Of a DNA stretch of 64,000 bases, positions 43,221 to 54,179 are shown piece by piece (positions within the stretch are counted from its first letter, which is position 1; each line of letters opens with the position of its first letter). The translations under genes and the position numbers were made by a program. Source of the DNA: Branchinecta lynchi (lineage: Eukaryota > Arthropoda > Branchiopoda > Anostraca > Branchinectidae); NCBI GenBank assembly GCA_023053575.1, contig JAKZAP010000009.1, positions 17,155,869 to 17,219,868 of the forward strand, written 5' to 3'. The notes under the pieces are model-generated. The model made no database searches and had not been told where the DNA came from. It saw only the letters and a list, made by a program, of their open reading frames with translations.

Positions 43221-46060
43221 ATCGCACTTGAGCTTACTCAAGTGCCATATAGCGATTGTAATTTCTGTCCGTCAGTCGGTCTGTCGGTCCCGGTTTTGCT
43301 AGTTCGGGCACTTCCAGATAAGCTAGGACGATGAAACTTGGCAAGCATATCAGGAACTGGACCAGATTAAATTAGAAATTGTCGCTTCCTCGATCCGACC
43401 ATCTGGAGGGGAGTGGAGGGAGGGGGAATCCGGAAAAAATAGGAAAAATGAGATATTTTTAGCTTACGAACGGGTGATCGGATCTTAATGAAACTTAATA
43501 CATGGAAGGACTTCGTGTCACAGACCCTCCATTTTAAATCCAGACCGGATCCGGTGACACTGGGGGGAGTTAGAGGGGGAAACCGGAAATCTTGGAAAAC
43601 ACTTAGAGTGGAGGGATCCGAATGAAACTTGGTGAAAAGTACAAGCAAAAGTCCTAGATACGTGACTGATACGGATCCGCTCACTTTGGGGGAGTTGGGG
43701 GGGGGGGGGAGAAGTCCGAATTTGTAGTGATCCCGCGAGTTCCGTGCTTCCTGATGTGCTGGGACGATGGAAATTGACAGGCATGTCTGGGACCCGACCA
43801 GCTTAAATAGGAAATCATCAATTCCCCGATTCGACCATCTGGGGGGGGGGGGGGGAGGGAGGGTGAAGCCAAAATTTGAGGTATTTTTAGCTTGCGAACG
43901 GGTGATCGGATCTTGATGAAAATTGATATTTAGGATGACCTCGTGTCTCAGACACCTCACTTTATATCCGGGCCGGATCCGATGACACTGGGGGAGTTGG
44001 AGGAGGGAACCGGAAATTTTGAGAAACGCTTAAAGTGGAGGGATCGGGATGAAACTTGGTGGGAAAAACAAGCACAGGTCCTAGAAACGTCATTGACATA
44101 ACCGGACCGGATCAGGGCACTGTGGGGGAGTTGGGGTGGGGAACCGGAAATTTTGAGAAACGCTTAAAGTGGAGGGATCGGGATGAAACTTGGTGGGAAA
44201 AACAAGCACAGGTCCTAGACACGTCATTGACATAACCGGACCGGATCAGGGCACTGTGGGGGAGTTGGGGTGGGGGTCCGGATTTCTAGCGATCCCGCGA
44301 GTTCGGCATACTTCCTGGTGTCCTAGGGCGATGAAACTTGGCAGGCATGTCAAGGATCCGAACAGATTGACTTGAGAACAGCCGTTTCCCCGACCCGACC
44401 ATCGTGGGGGGAGTGGGTGGATGGGGAGTCCGGAATCTAGTGGCGTACCTAACTTTTGAACGGGTGATCGGATCTTGATGAAAATTGATATTTAGGATGA
44501 CCTTGTGTCTCAGACCCCTCACTTTAAATCCGGGCCGGATCCGATGACACTGGGGGGAGTTGGAGGAGGGAACCGGAAATTTTGAAAAAACGCTTAAAAT
44601 GGAGGGATCGGGATGAAACTTAGTGGGAAAAACAAGCACAGGTCCTAGACACGTCATTGACATAACCGGACCGGATCCGATGACACTGGGGGAAGTTGGA
44701 GGAGGGAACCGGAAATTTTGAGAAACGCTTAAAGTGGAGGGATCGGGATGAAACTTGGTGGGAAAAACAAGCACAGGTCCTCGACACGTCATTGACATAA
44801 CCGGACCAGATCAGGGCACTGCGGGGGAGTTGGGGTGGGGGTCCGGATTTCTAGCGATCCCGCGAGTTCGGCATACTTCCTGATGTCCTAGGGCGATGAA
44901 ACTTGGCAGGTATGTCAGGGATCCGAACAGATTGACTTGAGAACAGCCGTTTCCCCGACCCGACCATCGTGGGGGGAGTGGGTGGATGGGGAGTCCGGAA
45001 TCTAGTGGCGTGCATAACTTTTGAACGGGTGATCGGATTTGAATGAAACTTGTCTGGTGAGCTATCGCCTCGGACGCTCAGTGTCACGTCCGAGTCGGGT
45101 CCGATACCTGTGGGGATGGGGGGGGGGGGGGGTGGAAAACTGGAATTCCGGTAGTCGTGAGTTAGAATAGTTCCAGATGTAAAACGACAACGAAACTTTG
45201 CAGGCATATTAGCGACCCGAATTATCTTGACTTAAAAACCTGACACAACATACCCCCGGAAACTTCCGTTCCTAGATCCGAGCATTTTTGGGGGAGCAAG
45301 AGAAGAGAAATATGGACTTCTATAAATTGCGAACGAGTGGTCTGATTCGAGTGAAACTTCATGGGTGATACGAATCGATGGCCTCGACATGTAAAACATG
45401 CGTTCGAACCATATGCGACCACGAGTAGGGGAATTGGGGGTGGGGGGACTTTTGACATGCACAAAAACCAAACGGATGGACCGAATGAGATGCAATTCGA
45501 CAGTGCCGAGTTTATGCGGCCTAGATTTGTTATTTGGCGTCTGGGCCGGATTCGGCCAATGTAGGGGGGGGGGGTACTGGAAACTTGCAGATAGGCTATG
45601 CTCCAATTTCAGTCAAACTTGATGAGGGAATTAAGAGATTGGGCCCGAACCGGCTCCGACAACGTTGGTGGGAAGGGGGGGGGGGGGTACCGGAACTTTC
45701 CAAAAATGCTCAGATTCGAGTGAAACTTGGTAGATGGTATAAACGAAGATGCTTTAGGTGGTCGATTTTCTTTTATTCCGAACCAGATTCGGCCACGGTA
45801 GGTGGAAATAGAGTGAGTACCGGAAATCGTGTAGCACGTCTATGGATCAAACAAATGGATTTATTCGGATGAAAGTTTGAACAGTCATGTGCATTTGCAA
45901 TCGAGACGATGCCGGAACTGCTCAGAAATGAGTGAAACTAAATATCCTATTTCTATTTCCGAACCGCCTTTTTGGGTGGCGGGTGTATTTTGTGACGTTT
46001 TCATCTACTTTCTTGGACAGCCTACTCGTACAAGTGCCATATGAGCTCGTAGCTCTTGTT
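43221..46060 (-). mobile_element. F3 Helentron-like element, expanded tandem array
   Basis: The 3' end (left) is GCACTTGAGC/TTACTCAAGTGCC followed by a GTCGGTCTGTCGGTCC microsatellite. The 5' end (right) is CAAGTGCCATATGAGCTCGT then AGCTCTTGTT at 46060. Units with GATGAAACTTGG, CGCTTAAAGTGG and GACATAACCGGACC recur at about 134 bp around 44035-44175. A larger block is repeated at about 44035-44460 and 44601-45010. The long proline-rich open frames here are artefacts of the repeat. Confidence 0.83.
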
Positions 46061-46693
46061 GTACTTTTGGTATGGATTAGGTCTGACACGGGGGTAAAAC
46101 CTCTACGGAAGAAATTTCTGGATACTGGCCTGCCTACGATGTTCTTATCCCCTTGGCTATCCTGTACCCATGTCCGTTACCAAGAGTGATAAGATCCATA
46201 TGAGATCATTTTTACAACCCTAATAATTTTTACACCACCGGATTTTCCCTAAAGTTGCCCTCTATAAATCCTCCGTTTACTTGGTGAGGAGTTCGCGCCT
46301 TTTTTCGAACTTTTCCTTTTTTCTTACTTAGTGCAGGATCTAATTAGCATTTTTCTCAACACTACTCTCGTACATGAAACAGCTGGTCTACTGATTTCGT
46401 ATTCAAGCTGCGGAAATTCTGCCTTTACTCCCGAAAACAATGAGAATGCTCTATGCAAATCGACAACGCAGGAGGTAGTGTTATTTTAAAATCAAACTGA
46501 CAGATTCCGGGGAATAGTTCCTACGGCAACAACGCCTGTACCCAAGGTCTTTTGTATGTACACTAACAATGAATTCTGAAAGAAGTGGGGATGGAAAAAT
46601 AGCTCGTTAAAGCATTCATCGGTGGAAACTTTCCACAATGCAGGCTACCACTATCAACACTCCTATTGCAATTCCATGCTTTTGCCCATCTTT
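46061..46693. other. Mostly unrecognised; hAT-type end fragment at 46107-46133
   Basis: GAAATTTCTGGATACTGGCCTG near 46109 resembles the right TIR of the CAGGCCCGTATCC family, but no partner end is present. The rest shows no repeat, exon or RNA gene I can support. Confidence 0.35.
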
Positions 46694-47189
46694 GAACGTG
46701 TCCAAAAGCTTGTTGGTGCTGTAAATGCTGCATTAATACTGCATTTTTTTTTCTGAAAGCTGTTACCTTTTTTTCTTCTCTGACACTTCTAGAATACCAA
46801 AAAGTTAGAAAGAAGAAGAAGAAAAAAGAATTAGCTGTATAAAGTTGACAAATGGATCAGCTACTGATATCCAACCTTCTTATCTTTCCCTTCTTCGTTG
46901 GCCATGATCGCCAGTTGTCGTAGAATTTGGAATGTTTGCCGAATTGTCAATTTTCTTTTTGAATTTGTTATGTTTCCCGCCGAAAACACTGAGAGAATCG
47001 CCGTACTCCCCCGTTTCTTCTTGAAAATTCAGCATACAATTTAGCATTCTTGCTGAATTGTTTGATGAATTTTCTGCTAAATTAATGCTGCGTTAACTGA
47101 GCGAATATCTAAGTCCGAAAGCGGACTGCTGCATCAAAGGCTGAATTAATTCAGCATTTTCGTTCGTTTCGGAGCTTTCGGACACGTTC
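46694..47189. mobile_element. TIR element with GCTGAATT-word interior
   Basis: The termini GAACGTGTCCAAAAGCT and AGCTTTCGGACACGTTC are inverted repeats (16/17). The interior iterates GCTGAATTAATTCAGC, TGCATTAATACTGCA, AATTCAGCA and similar words. No clear target duplication or ORF. Confidence 0.65.
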
Positions 47190-47210
47190 TCTTCCAGGGC
47201 TCTACTGCGA

Positions 47211-47611
47211 CAGGGTTGCCACATGTCGCACGATAGAGTGAATTCTCACACTATTTTTTTTTGCGCTGTCTGCGGCACTCTAGAGGTGTTACTCACTCCT
47301 ATTTTTATTTGTGTTCGGAGGAATATCAGACCCATGTCGCAAACCTTTTTTTATTTTTCATTTTTTCTTTAGTCATATTCCTGTTGTCGTAAATTCTCGT
47401 GTTGTCCTTAAATTTTAGTATTGATGTGTGATAGTTGTTCGTTTGTTTTTTCTTTACAATGTCTTAGGCTACAATTGTATTAATAATTTTTACAAACCCA
47501 TCAGAATTAGTGAAGCGTCGTTTTTTATCTGGCATGTCTGATGCTTTTGAGAAACACCAGATTTATTTATATTTGCCATTAAAATTTTACCTTACCTTAC
47601 CTTACCTTACT
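47211..47611 (+). mobile_element. Truncated hAT MITE followed by LINE tail (ACCTT)n
   Basis: CAGGGTTGCCACATGTCGCA and CGATAGAGTGAATTCTCACA match the left end of 10923-11222. The right end is missing. A T-rich 3'-UTR-like stretch and the tail CTTACCTTACCTTACCTTAC (47590-47610) suggest a LINE truncated it. Confidence 0.6.
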
Positions 47612-48742
47612 CCAGAACAGCGGCAGGCTACATTAACTGTCGAGTGACCAGCCAGTGCCAACGTGGCTGTATGGTGGGCGATACTTCTACTGTATATCAA
47701 CGATTCACGTACATACAAGCAGTCGAAGAAGATGTTTTTGACCACCCGATGACCGGGGCAATTCTACCCGGGAAAACCCCATGTCGAAACCCTTGCAGTT
47801 GACCGCGTCGTGTCGATGATAGGGTGGTGACGGGAGAACATACATGCTTCCAATAGTATGAATAGTTTTACTCAGTTACAAATCTTGTATTTACTTAAAA
47901 AATTTCCATCCTGTGCATTACGAATTTGTCTTCTCTGACGTTTGACCTTTTTGTGATATAGCTTGTTATTCAAAAACCTGAACCTGAGATAAAACCAAAG
48001 TTTAGTTTATATTCCATCCAAAAAACAAAATTGGCCTACTCGGGAGTCTCGTGACTGTATAACTTTGAGAATTTCCGGCGAGGTTTCCGGTGGCTTTAAT
48101 TCGCAACTCATGGCGTGAAAATAGCAGCTTTATGAAAGTATTTTTTTTATCCGGAAAGACAGATAGATGCCCGAAGATCCGGACAGACGATCAGGGTTGA
48201 GCGGTCGTAGTCTGGAATTCCTGCGAAGAGTTTGGCACTATCATGCATTTGGTACGGAATAGTCGAGATTTGTTTCTACTTAATCGCGAAATCGCTGAAA
48301 ATCCGTCTGGGAAAACCCAATCCAACTCTTTGCTGTATGATGGTCTTCTTGAAGCAGATTTCTGAGAGTGAATTTGGAAGGAGAGGCATTCAAGAATGAC
48401 TTTTGTTGCGCACAGACGGTTTTCTTCACTTTCATGATGAAGTGGACAAAATCGCTAATTTTCCGTGTGGAATTGGTGATGGTGCCGAAAATTCTGACGG
48501 GAAGTCCATCCCACGGCCTTGATCATTTTTCAGCAGCATTAGTGCGGTAGTTCGGAAAACTGGAATCAGTAATGAACAGATGGCTTTTTTAGGCCTACTA
48601 TATAGCCAATGAATATGTCTTAAGTCCAGATTTGAAAATTCAGCTGACGTATCCGTTTTGCACTCTCCTACTATATATCCTATTCTATTATGTATTTTAT
48701 TTGTAACCCGCCAAATACACAAGGTAGTAGCGGAGTAAAGAG
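47612..48742. other. No recognisable feature apart from an R6 trace at 48640-48665
   Basis: AGCTGACGTATCCGTTTTGC near 48641 is an R6 end. The remainder has frames up to about 96 codons without recognisable domains and no paired splice signals that I trust. Confidence 0.4.
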
Positions 48743-49914
48743 AACAACGATTAAGTGCGCAAGCGCTCAGACGTGGAGTGTAAAAGTAAAATGTTTATCA
48801 CATTTATATACAAACAGCTTTAGAACCAAGACATTTCTCTTCCCCAATAACCAAACAAGTATTGAAATAACCTTGTAATCACCCCCCTTTAAAAGCTTTA
48901 AATGTAATTAAACCGCCAGTTTAAATCCAAAGAAATGTTGAGGATCTTGCACGAATAGCATTTGTTCGAACACTGAATGGTCTGCCTGCCAGTCCAACCC
49001 TTTACAGCTCTTGCCCATTAGCAAGGTAATAACAAGTGCAATAAACCAATTCGGAGCAGACTAATGCCCGCTTTGTCATAATTCATTAAGAATGGCATAT
49101 TATTGATCAAATGACAAAACAGTCCAGTTTCCAACTGTTCGTCGTCTTATTTGTTGATGTTACACAAAATCCTCATCCATAGATATATCTCCCCAAATAT
49201 AGCAGAGTTGGATTTGAGACCTGTCATAGACAAATTAAACTCATGGGAAATCTGGGCCCAGCTGCCCATGAACGGAAGGGGGGGGGGGGCGGGATCCATC
49301 AAAATGCGTATTTAAACCTTTTTTCCTCAAGTATACCAGCTTAGAGTTTGATTCCAGTCACGGGTCAAAAACTTTTTTCATGGGCAATTTTGGGCCCATT
49401 AGCCCTTCATGGTCAATTTTGGGCCCAATTGCCCATTGCCCAACGGGGAGGGTGGGGGTGGTTCAACTCTCCCCAGTCCCTATGATCCAAAAGCATAAAG
49501 GAATTTCATCGCCTTATCTCCTGTTATTGTCAAATCAAAAACATACAAAAATGGGCAGTCTGGGCCCAATTGCCCCTGAACCTAGTGTGGGTGGGGTTTG
49601 GGACCCGCAACAAGTAAAAAGAGACCCCAATGCTCACAATCCTACCAAGTTTCAACTTGATACCTGTTGATTTCTAGCAAGGGTAACGAACTTTACTCCT
49701 GGGCAAGCTGGGCCCATTTACCCCTGAACCGGGCTGGGGTGGGACCCCAAAAGGCACAACTAGACCCCACTACCCACTAGCGTACCAAGTTTGAACTTGT
49801 GGTTCACGAGTTATGAGCTCCACAAAATACGGTGAAAACCGGAAACCGAAAACCGAAAGCTGCTACAGCGCTTGCAATAGTGGATTGTTCCAAGGAACAC
49901 TCCTCTAAAAACAA
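48743..49914 (+). mobile_element. F2 Helentron-like element
   Basis: The 5' end is AACAACGATTAAGTGCGCAA then GCGCTCAGACGTGGAGTG (six extra bases versus consensus). Units with TGGGCCCAGCTGCCCATGAA and similar words occupy 49240-49740. The 3' end is GAAAGCTGCTACAGCGCTTG then the palindrome AGTGGATTGTTCCAAGGAAC/ACTCC. Confidence 0.78.
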
Positions 49915-50149
49915 CACAAGATAAATAACAGTATAAACACACAAAATTGAGACATAATTTCTACCTGGGCCTGAAAAATATCATGTGCTCGATAACCAGG
50001 ATGACGAGATGTACATAGTAGTGACGCTGACGTTTTCTCTAGTGAAGAATGACATCTTGGACGCCGAACTTCTGAACTAATTTGTGGTTGCGGCAGGAAC
50101 GAGGAAGGTACATCAAAATTTACAATGATTATACACCACGTCTTTCAAA

Positions 50150-50530
50150 GCTATTCTGACATAAAAACCTGGTCATACTAGTTCTATTCCAATCTCCAGC
50201 TTCTGCTTAACGCAAGCCTACCCCTAGGCCTACCCCTCTCGTAGAGTCGCCGTCAATACCAGTAGATATGTCAGATATGAAACACTATTGTCTTATATAG
50301 CAACATATTTTGAGCAAGAACACAAATAAATGAAAGAAGATATCAAAAATGTTCGCAAGGTTGAACTTGTCGGAACTTGTCATATGCTGATATTAAAAAA
50401 CAACAGATTTTACATTGCTAATTATTCAGTGGTGCTTCACTATTCTCGGGGAAGGAAATTAAGAATACTGGCGTCGTTGAATCGCATCCAGTGGGGAGCG
50501 ATGGGGTTAGCACTTACGAGTAATTAATGG
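50150..50530 (+). repeat. F4 element fragment, paralogue of 54190-55960
   Basis: It shares AAAACCTGGTCATACTAGTT, CAGCTTCTG, AGCAAGAACA, AAATGAAAG and GGGGTTAGC with the larger F4 region. Bases 49915-50150 and 50530-51250 contain nothing recognised, except a short GAATGAATGAAT LINE tail at 51219-51235. Confidence 0.5.
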
Positions 50531-51218
50531 ACCCGTCATGTCCATAGTGTCAATGCAACTTACTTCTGCAATTGCATTAATTATTTCTTAAGCCCGGAGA
50601 CCCACATTTGATGTTACATTCTAAGCACGGTAACGAGGCATCACTAATCTTCGTACTTGCCACGATTCACTATTTCCCATGCGCATTATGCTCCCGACGA
50701 GTGTTTGAGTTATTGATGCGTACAAACCGTCATCTGAGTTTTAACGAGTTTTCGTGTCAATGGGCCTGGGGAAAGGCTTAAAACCGACAAAGTGGATAAT
50801 TTGTTAGAAAGCAAAGCCTAGTTTTTATAGTATTCAGATGGTTTTGAATATTGGAAAATAAACAGTAAAGTGCAAGGTGTGCTTTAAGAGCTTTAAGCGT
50901 ATGTGAGGTTTTTACGGTGTATATGGAACGAAGTGGTTGATGATACCATTTACGGGAGTTCAATAGGTTCGAATTAACGAAATGTTTTGAAACTCAAAGA
51001 TCGGATAAGCTAAGAAAATATTTACTTACACTAATAGCCAACGGCCGTGGCAAACAAATGAAAAATGCACACAAACAAACCAATATAGTACCCCCTACTA
51101 AGCACCTATCCTTAGGAACCTCTCCAACTGTTTAATATTTCCAAAGCAACGTATTCCCGGTGACGCTACCAACCCATTCTTCATTCTCTCCAGTATTGCG
51201 TTGCGAAATAGATGAAGT

Positions 51219-51300
51219 ATGAATGAATGAATGAATTTATTCCCCCAAAATCCTGTGGGTCATGGCGGGATAAATAATAAGGACTGAGTGCGAGTAAAAT
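51219..51300 (-). mobile_element. LINE 3' end fragment, (TTCA)n tail on minus strand
   Basis: ATGAATGAATGAATTTATTC is followed by CCTGTGGGTCATGGCGGGATA, related to GCCCGTGGGCCATGGC at 34360. It is a small fragment, read on the minus strand. Confidence 0.5.
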
Positions 51301-51354
51301 CATCTTTGCAAATGTCGCTAGCGTTTAAAATAAAATTGTAAAATATTTTTTTTT

Positions 51355-51708
51355 TGTTTTTATATGGCTGCATGTGAAGGATCCGACCCAAGGCTCTAGG
51401 AAAAATTTCTTTCTCGGAACCGAGGGGGGGGGGGGGTCTGAGATTTGGTGAAAGCGGAAGTTGGGAACGGATGATGCGGTTCGAGTGGAACTTGATGGGT
51501 GGTAGGAGATGCGCCATTTGCTGCGTGTCAACCGGGTCTGGTCACGGTCGGGATAGTTAGAAGGGCGCGATTGTCTCACGCGGGAAATAAATTCTTTGTT
51601 AGGGTTTACAGTCCTACATTTGAGTCAACGATGACTAAAACAACAAGGATATATCTTCTGCAATTTCCCATTTCGCAACAAGTGCCATATGAGCCCGTAA
51701 CTCTTGTT
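51355..51708 (-). mobile_element. F3 Helentron-like element, 5' portion
   Basis: It ends (minus-strand 5' end) with AACAAGTGCCATATGAGCCC then GTAACTCTTGTT. One or two diverged units with a G-run of 13 lie to the left. The 3' end is absent. Confidence 0.65.
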
Positions 51709-51997
51709 GAAAACTCATATTCAGAACATAGTCAACTTTCCCAGTACCCACTTGTCTTAGTTGTATCACGCATCCAGTCATCTTATTTCCAGCTCTCCGC
51801 TTTCTATAGAATCCGTTCTAAAACTTTTCAAAAAAATACTACCCTGGAAATTATCCATGAAATTAAATTTTGTACACACATGTGACTTTCGGGGAAATAC
51901 CTTTTGCTATTTCTGAAACTTTTCGATACTTATCGTGATAACAGACGGACAGACAAATCTTAAAAAGGTATACCGTCAAATAATCCATATGACCATA

Positions 51998-52150
51998 AAC
52001 CACTAAAGACACACTCCGTCTTATATCCAGCACTCCGCTTGGCTCTCCGAAACATTTCCAGAAAGCATTTCCTCCTATCCCGATGAAAAATTTGTAGCCT
52101 GCGTAGTAGTATGGTAGTAGTACGAAAAAGTTGCTTGTATTACTATCTAA
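51998..52150. repeat. 153-bp direct repeat, copy 1
   Basis: AACCACTAAAGACACACTCC to GCTTGTATTACTATCTAA is identical, base for base as far as I can compare, to 52867-53019. It contains GTAGTAGTATGGTAGTAGTA. No TG..CA ends, primer-binding site or polypurine tract supports an LTR. Confidence 0.85.
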
Positions 52151-52866
52151 CCATTGGGCAGGCTCTATATTAAGGGGATCTCGAAGAATTCGAGATGGCG
52201 CCGCCACTCCATATACCCGATAAATTCCAATATCTAAGGAGTGGTTATCACCTGATGACCCCACCAGAGCCATACCACCCCTCCGTACGTCGTATACCAC
52301 CATCCCGTATCCACCAATACGTTATTATATCTGATTTTTACTTGCGAATTAGAATTTACGCAGTGAACCTATATCTGCCAGAAATATTTATGTTTTACCA
52401 CCCCACAGTATTCTGTAACCCAGAGCACCACCATACTGACCCCCCCCCCCCCCTTCTGCACGTTTTACTACCCCACCATATCCACTCGTACGGTACCATT
52501 TTTATTTTCACTGCATTAAAGCTTCTGCATTACACCGATATTTGCAGAAAATATTTACCCCAAATACCAACCACCTATATGAACCCATGAACCATGTCCC
52601 TCTTGGTTTGTGGTGTCCTACATCCAAATCCAGGGCTCACTTGTGTTTTACACATGAGTTGACAGGCCATGAGCCTCTCCCCCCCCCACCCACGAATTAA
52701 AACAACTGTATACAGCGATATATACCCGTTTTCCGAGAATACTACACCACAAGGGGTAGGCAATCTAGTCAGATTGTATTGTCCACCACAGACGGTTTGG
52801 GTGTGGCTAGTTTATTGGACCGGAGGACTTAGAAGCCTCGCACAGCGCTCCGCGCTGTGCTCCCTG

Positions 52867-53019
52867 AACCACTAAAGACACACTCCGTCTTATATCCAGC
52901 ACTCCGCTTGGCTCTCCGAAACATTTCCAGAAAGCATTTCCTCCTATCCCGATGAAAAATTTGTAGCCTGCGTAGTAGTATGGTAGTAGTACGAAAAAGT
53001 TGCTTGTATTACTATCTAA
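52867..53019. repeat. 153-bp direct repeat, copy 2
   Basis: This is the identical partner of 51998-52150. It is preceded by the hairpin GCACAGCGC/GCGCTGTGC (about 52839-52860) and followed by a region rich in TAGTAGCAT words (53060-53225). The intervening 716 bp has a 13-nt C-run at 52441 and no domain I recognise. Confidence 0.85.
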
Positions 53020-53059
53020 TAGCAAAGAATACTATCATTTAATGTGCCTCAGACTGGTC

Positions 53060-53225
53060 CAGTCTTAAGTAGTAGTATCTAGTAGCATCCTCTCTTGCCA
53101 TAGTAGCATCCAGTCTTGCTAATAGTAGCATATAGTAGTATGCAGTAACACGATAGCCTTGAAGTAGAAGCATGTAGTAGCATCAGTACTATGTGTATAT
53201 ACTATATGTACTATGTAGTAGCATC
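53060..53225. repeat. TAGTAGCAT-rich simple repeat
   Basis: Imperfect iterations of AGTAGCATC, TAGTAGTA and CAGTCTTGC. This looks like decayed minisatellite sequence. Bases 53225-53630 hold nothing else recognised. Confidence 0.55.
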
Positions 53226-53631
53226 AGCTACTTTTTAGTACAACTTCATAGTACTATTTTGAGATATATTTTTCATGGGGATTTCCACAAAATTACTACC
53301 CTGAAATTATACTATATAAATTCGTTTGACACTTCATACGTTTTGGGATCCCACAAACAACAAGAAAGGCTGCCCATAAAACACTACTTAGTAAACAATT
53401 TAGTAAATTAATAGAAAATCAGTTTACGATTTCCAAACAGTATGTGAATACGCTTGATGACTAACCCGTCTGGCTGATGCAAAATCGCCCTGTACCTAGC
53501 GGAAGAGCCAGAAGCGGTACCACAGCTGCTGGCAAACATCGCCGTGATTGGTTAACACATGGCTGAGTCGTTGGGTTTTCGTTCTCGTTCTTCCCAATGG
53601 ATCACTGGCGTGTTTTGGACTGAGTCATATA

Positions 53632-53936
53632 GAGCGTGTTCCACCCTACTTACCGTAGTTACTACGCATGACGTCACGAATTCTGGCTTTTTGCCGTCAA
53701 GGCTGGAACGATTTTTCTATTTTCCAGCAGGATCTCACGCCAGGGGCGAATCCGACCAATCACGTTACAGAGATGCGTAGTAACTACGCTTACTACGCTC
53801 CCGAGCATGGTAAGCAAATAGTAACTGTTAGTTACTATTCCGACAAGGTTGGAACGGTCAGCTTAGTAGCTTTTCGTGAGGATGGAACGAAAATAGTAAC
53901 TAATAGTAACTATTGATAGAAGGGTGGAACACGCTC
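53632..53936 (+). mobile_element. MITE, GAGCGTGTTCCA family, complete copy
   Basis: This 305-bp element has termini GAGCGTGTTCCACCCTAC and AGGGTGGAACACGCTC. ATA flanks both sides (53629-53631 and 53937-53939). It has the same length as 38920-39224, with few substitutions and an 82-codon version of the shared internal frame (53668-53916). Confidence 0.9.
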
Positions 53937-54179
53937 ATAGAGTATTGGAAATAATCTAGATTATTTATTGTGCTATCTTATGCATTTTATTCTGAAGCTG
54001 TATAACATGGGGCTACTCTCGATTGTATCACCCTCCAGTTTAGCGGTCCCTGTTAATTTTCTAAGAACAGCTCCACTCTGGAACCTTTCCAGGTACTGGG
54101 AGAGGGAGACCGCTAGAGATACGGCAGAGCTGCTAATGGGTTCAAACGAAGAACGGGTGGAACATTTGTATTTGATCCA

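Noticed and set aside
43367..43960. Longest open frame in the window (197 codons, proline-rich)
   Set aside because: It runs through tandem units and C-runs of an F3 element, and similar frames appear in every F3 copy in several frames.
44286..45606. Series of 110-170 codon frames resembling a repetitive protein gene
   Set aside because: Frames follow the 134-bp F3 unit, which is not divisible by three, so each unit shifts frame. No start or splice context.
51998..53019. LTR or TRIM retrotransposon bounded by the 153-bp repeats
   Set aside because: There are no TG..CA ends, no primer-binding site, no polypurine tract and no flanking target duplication.
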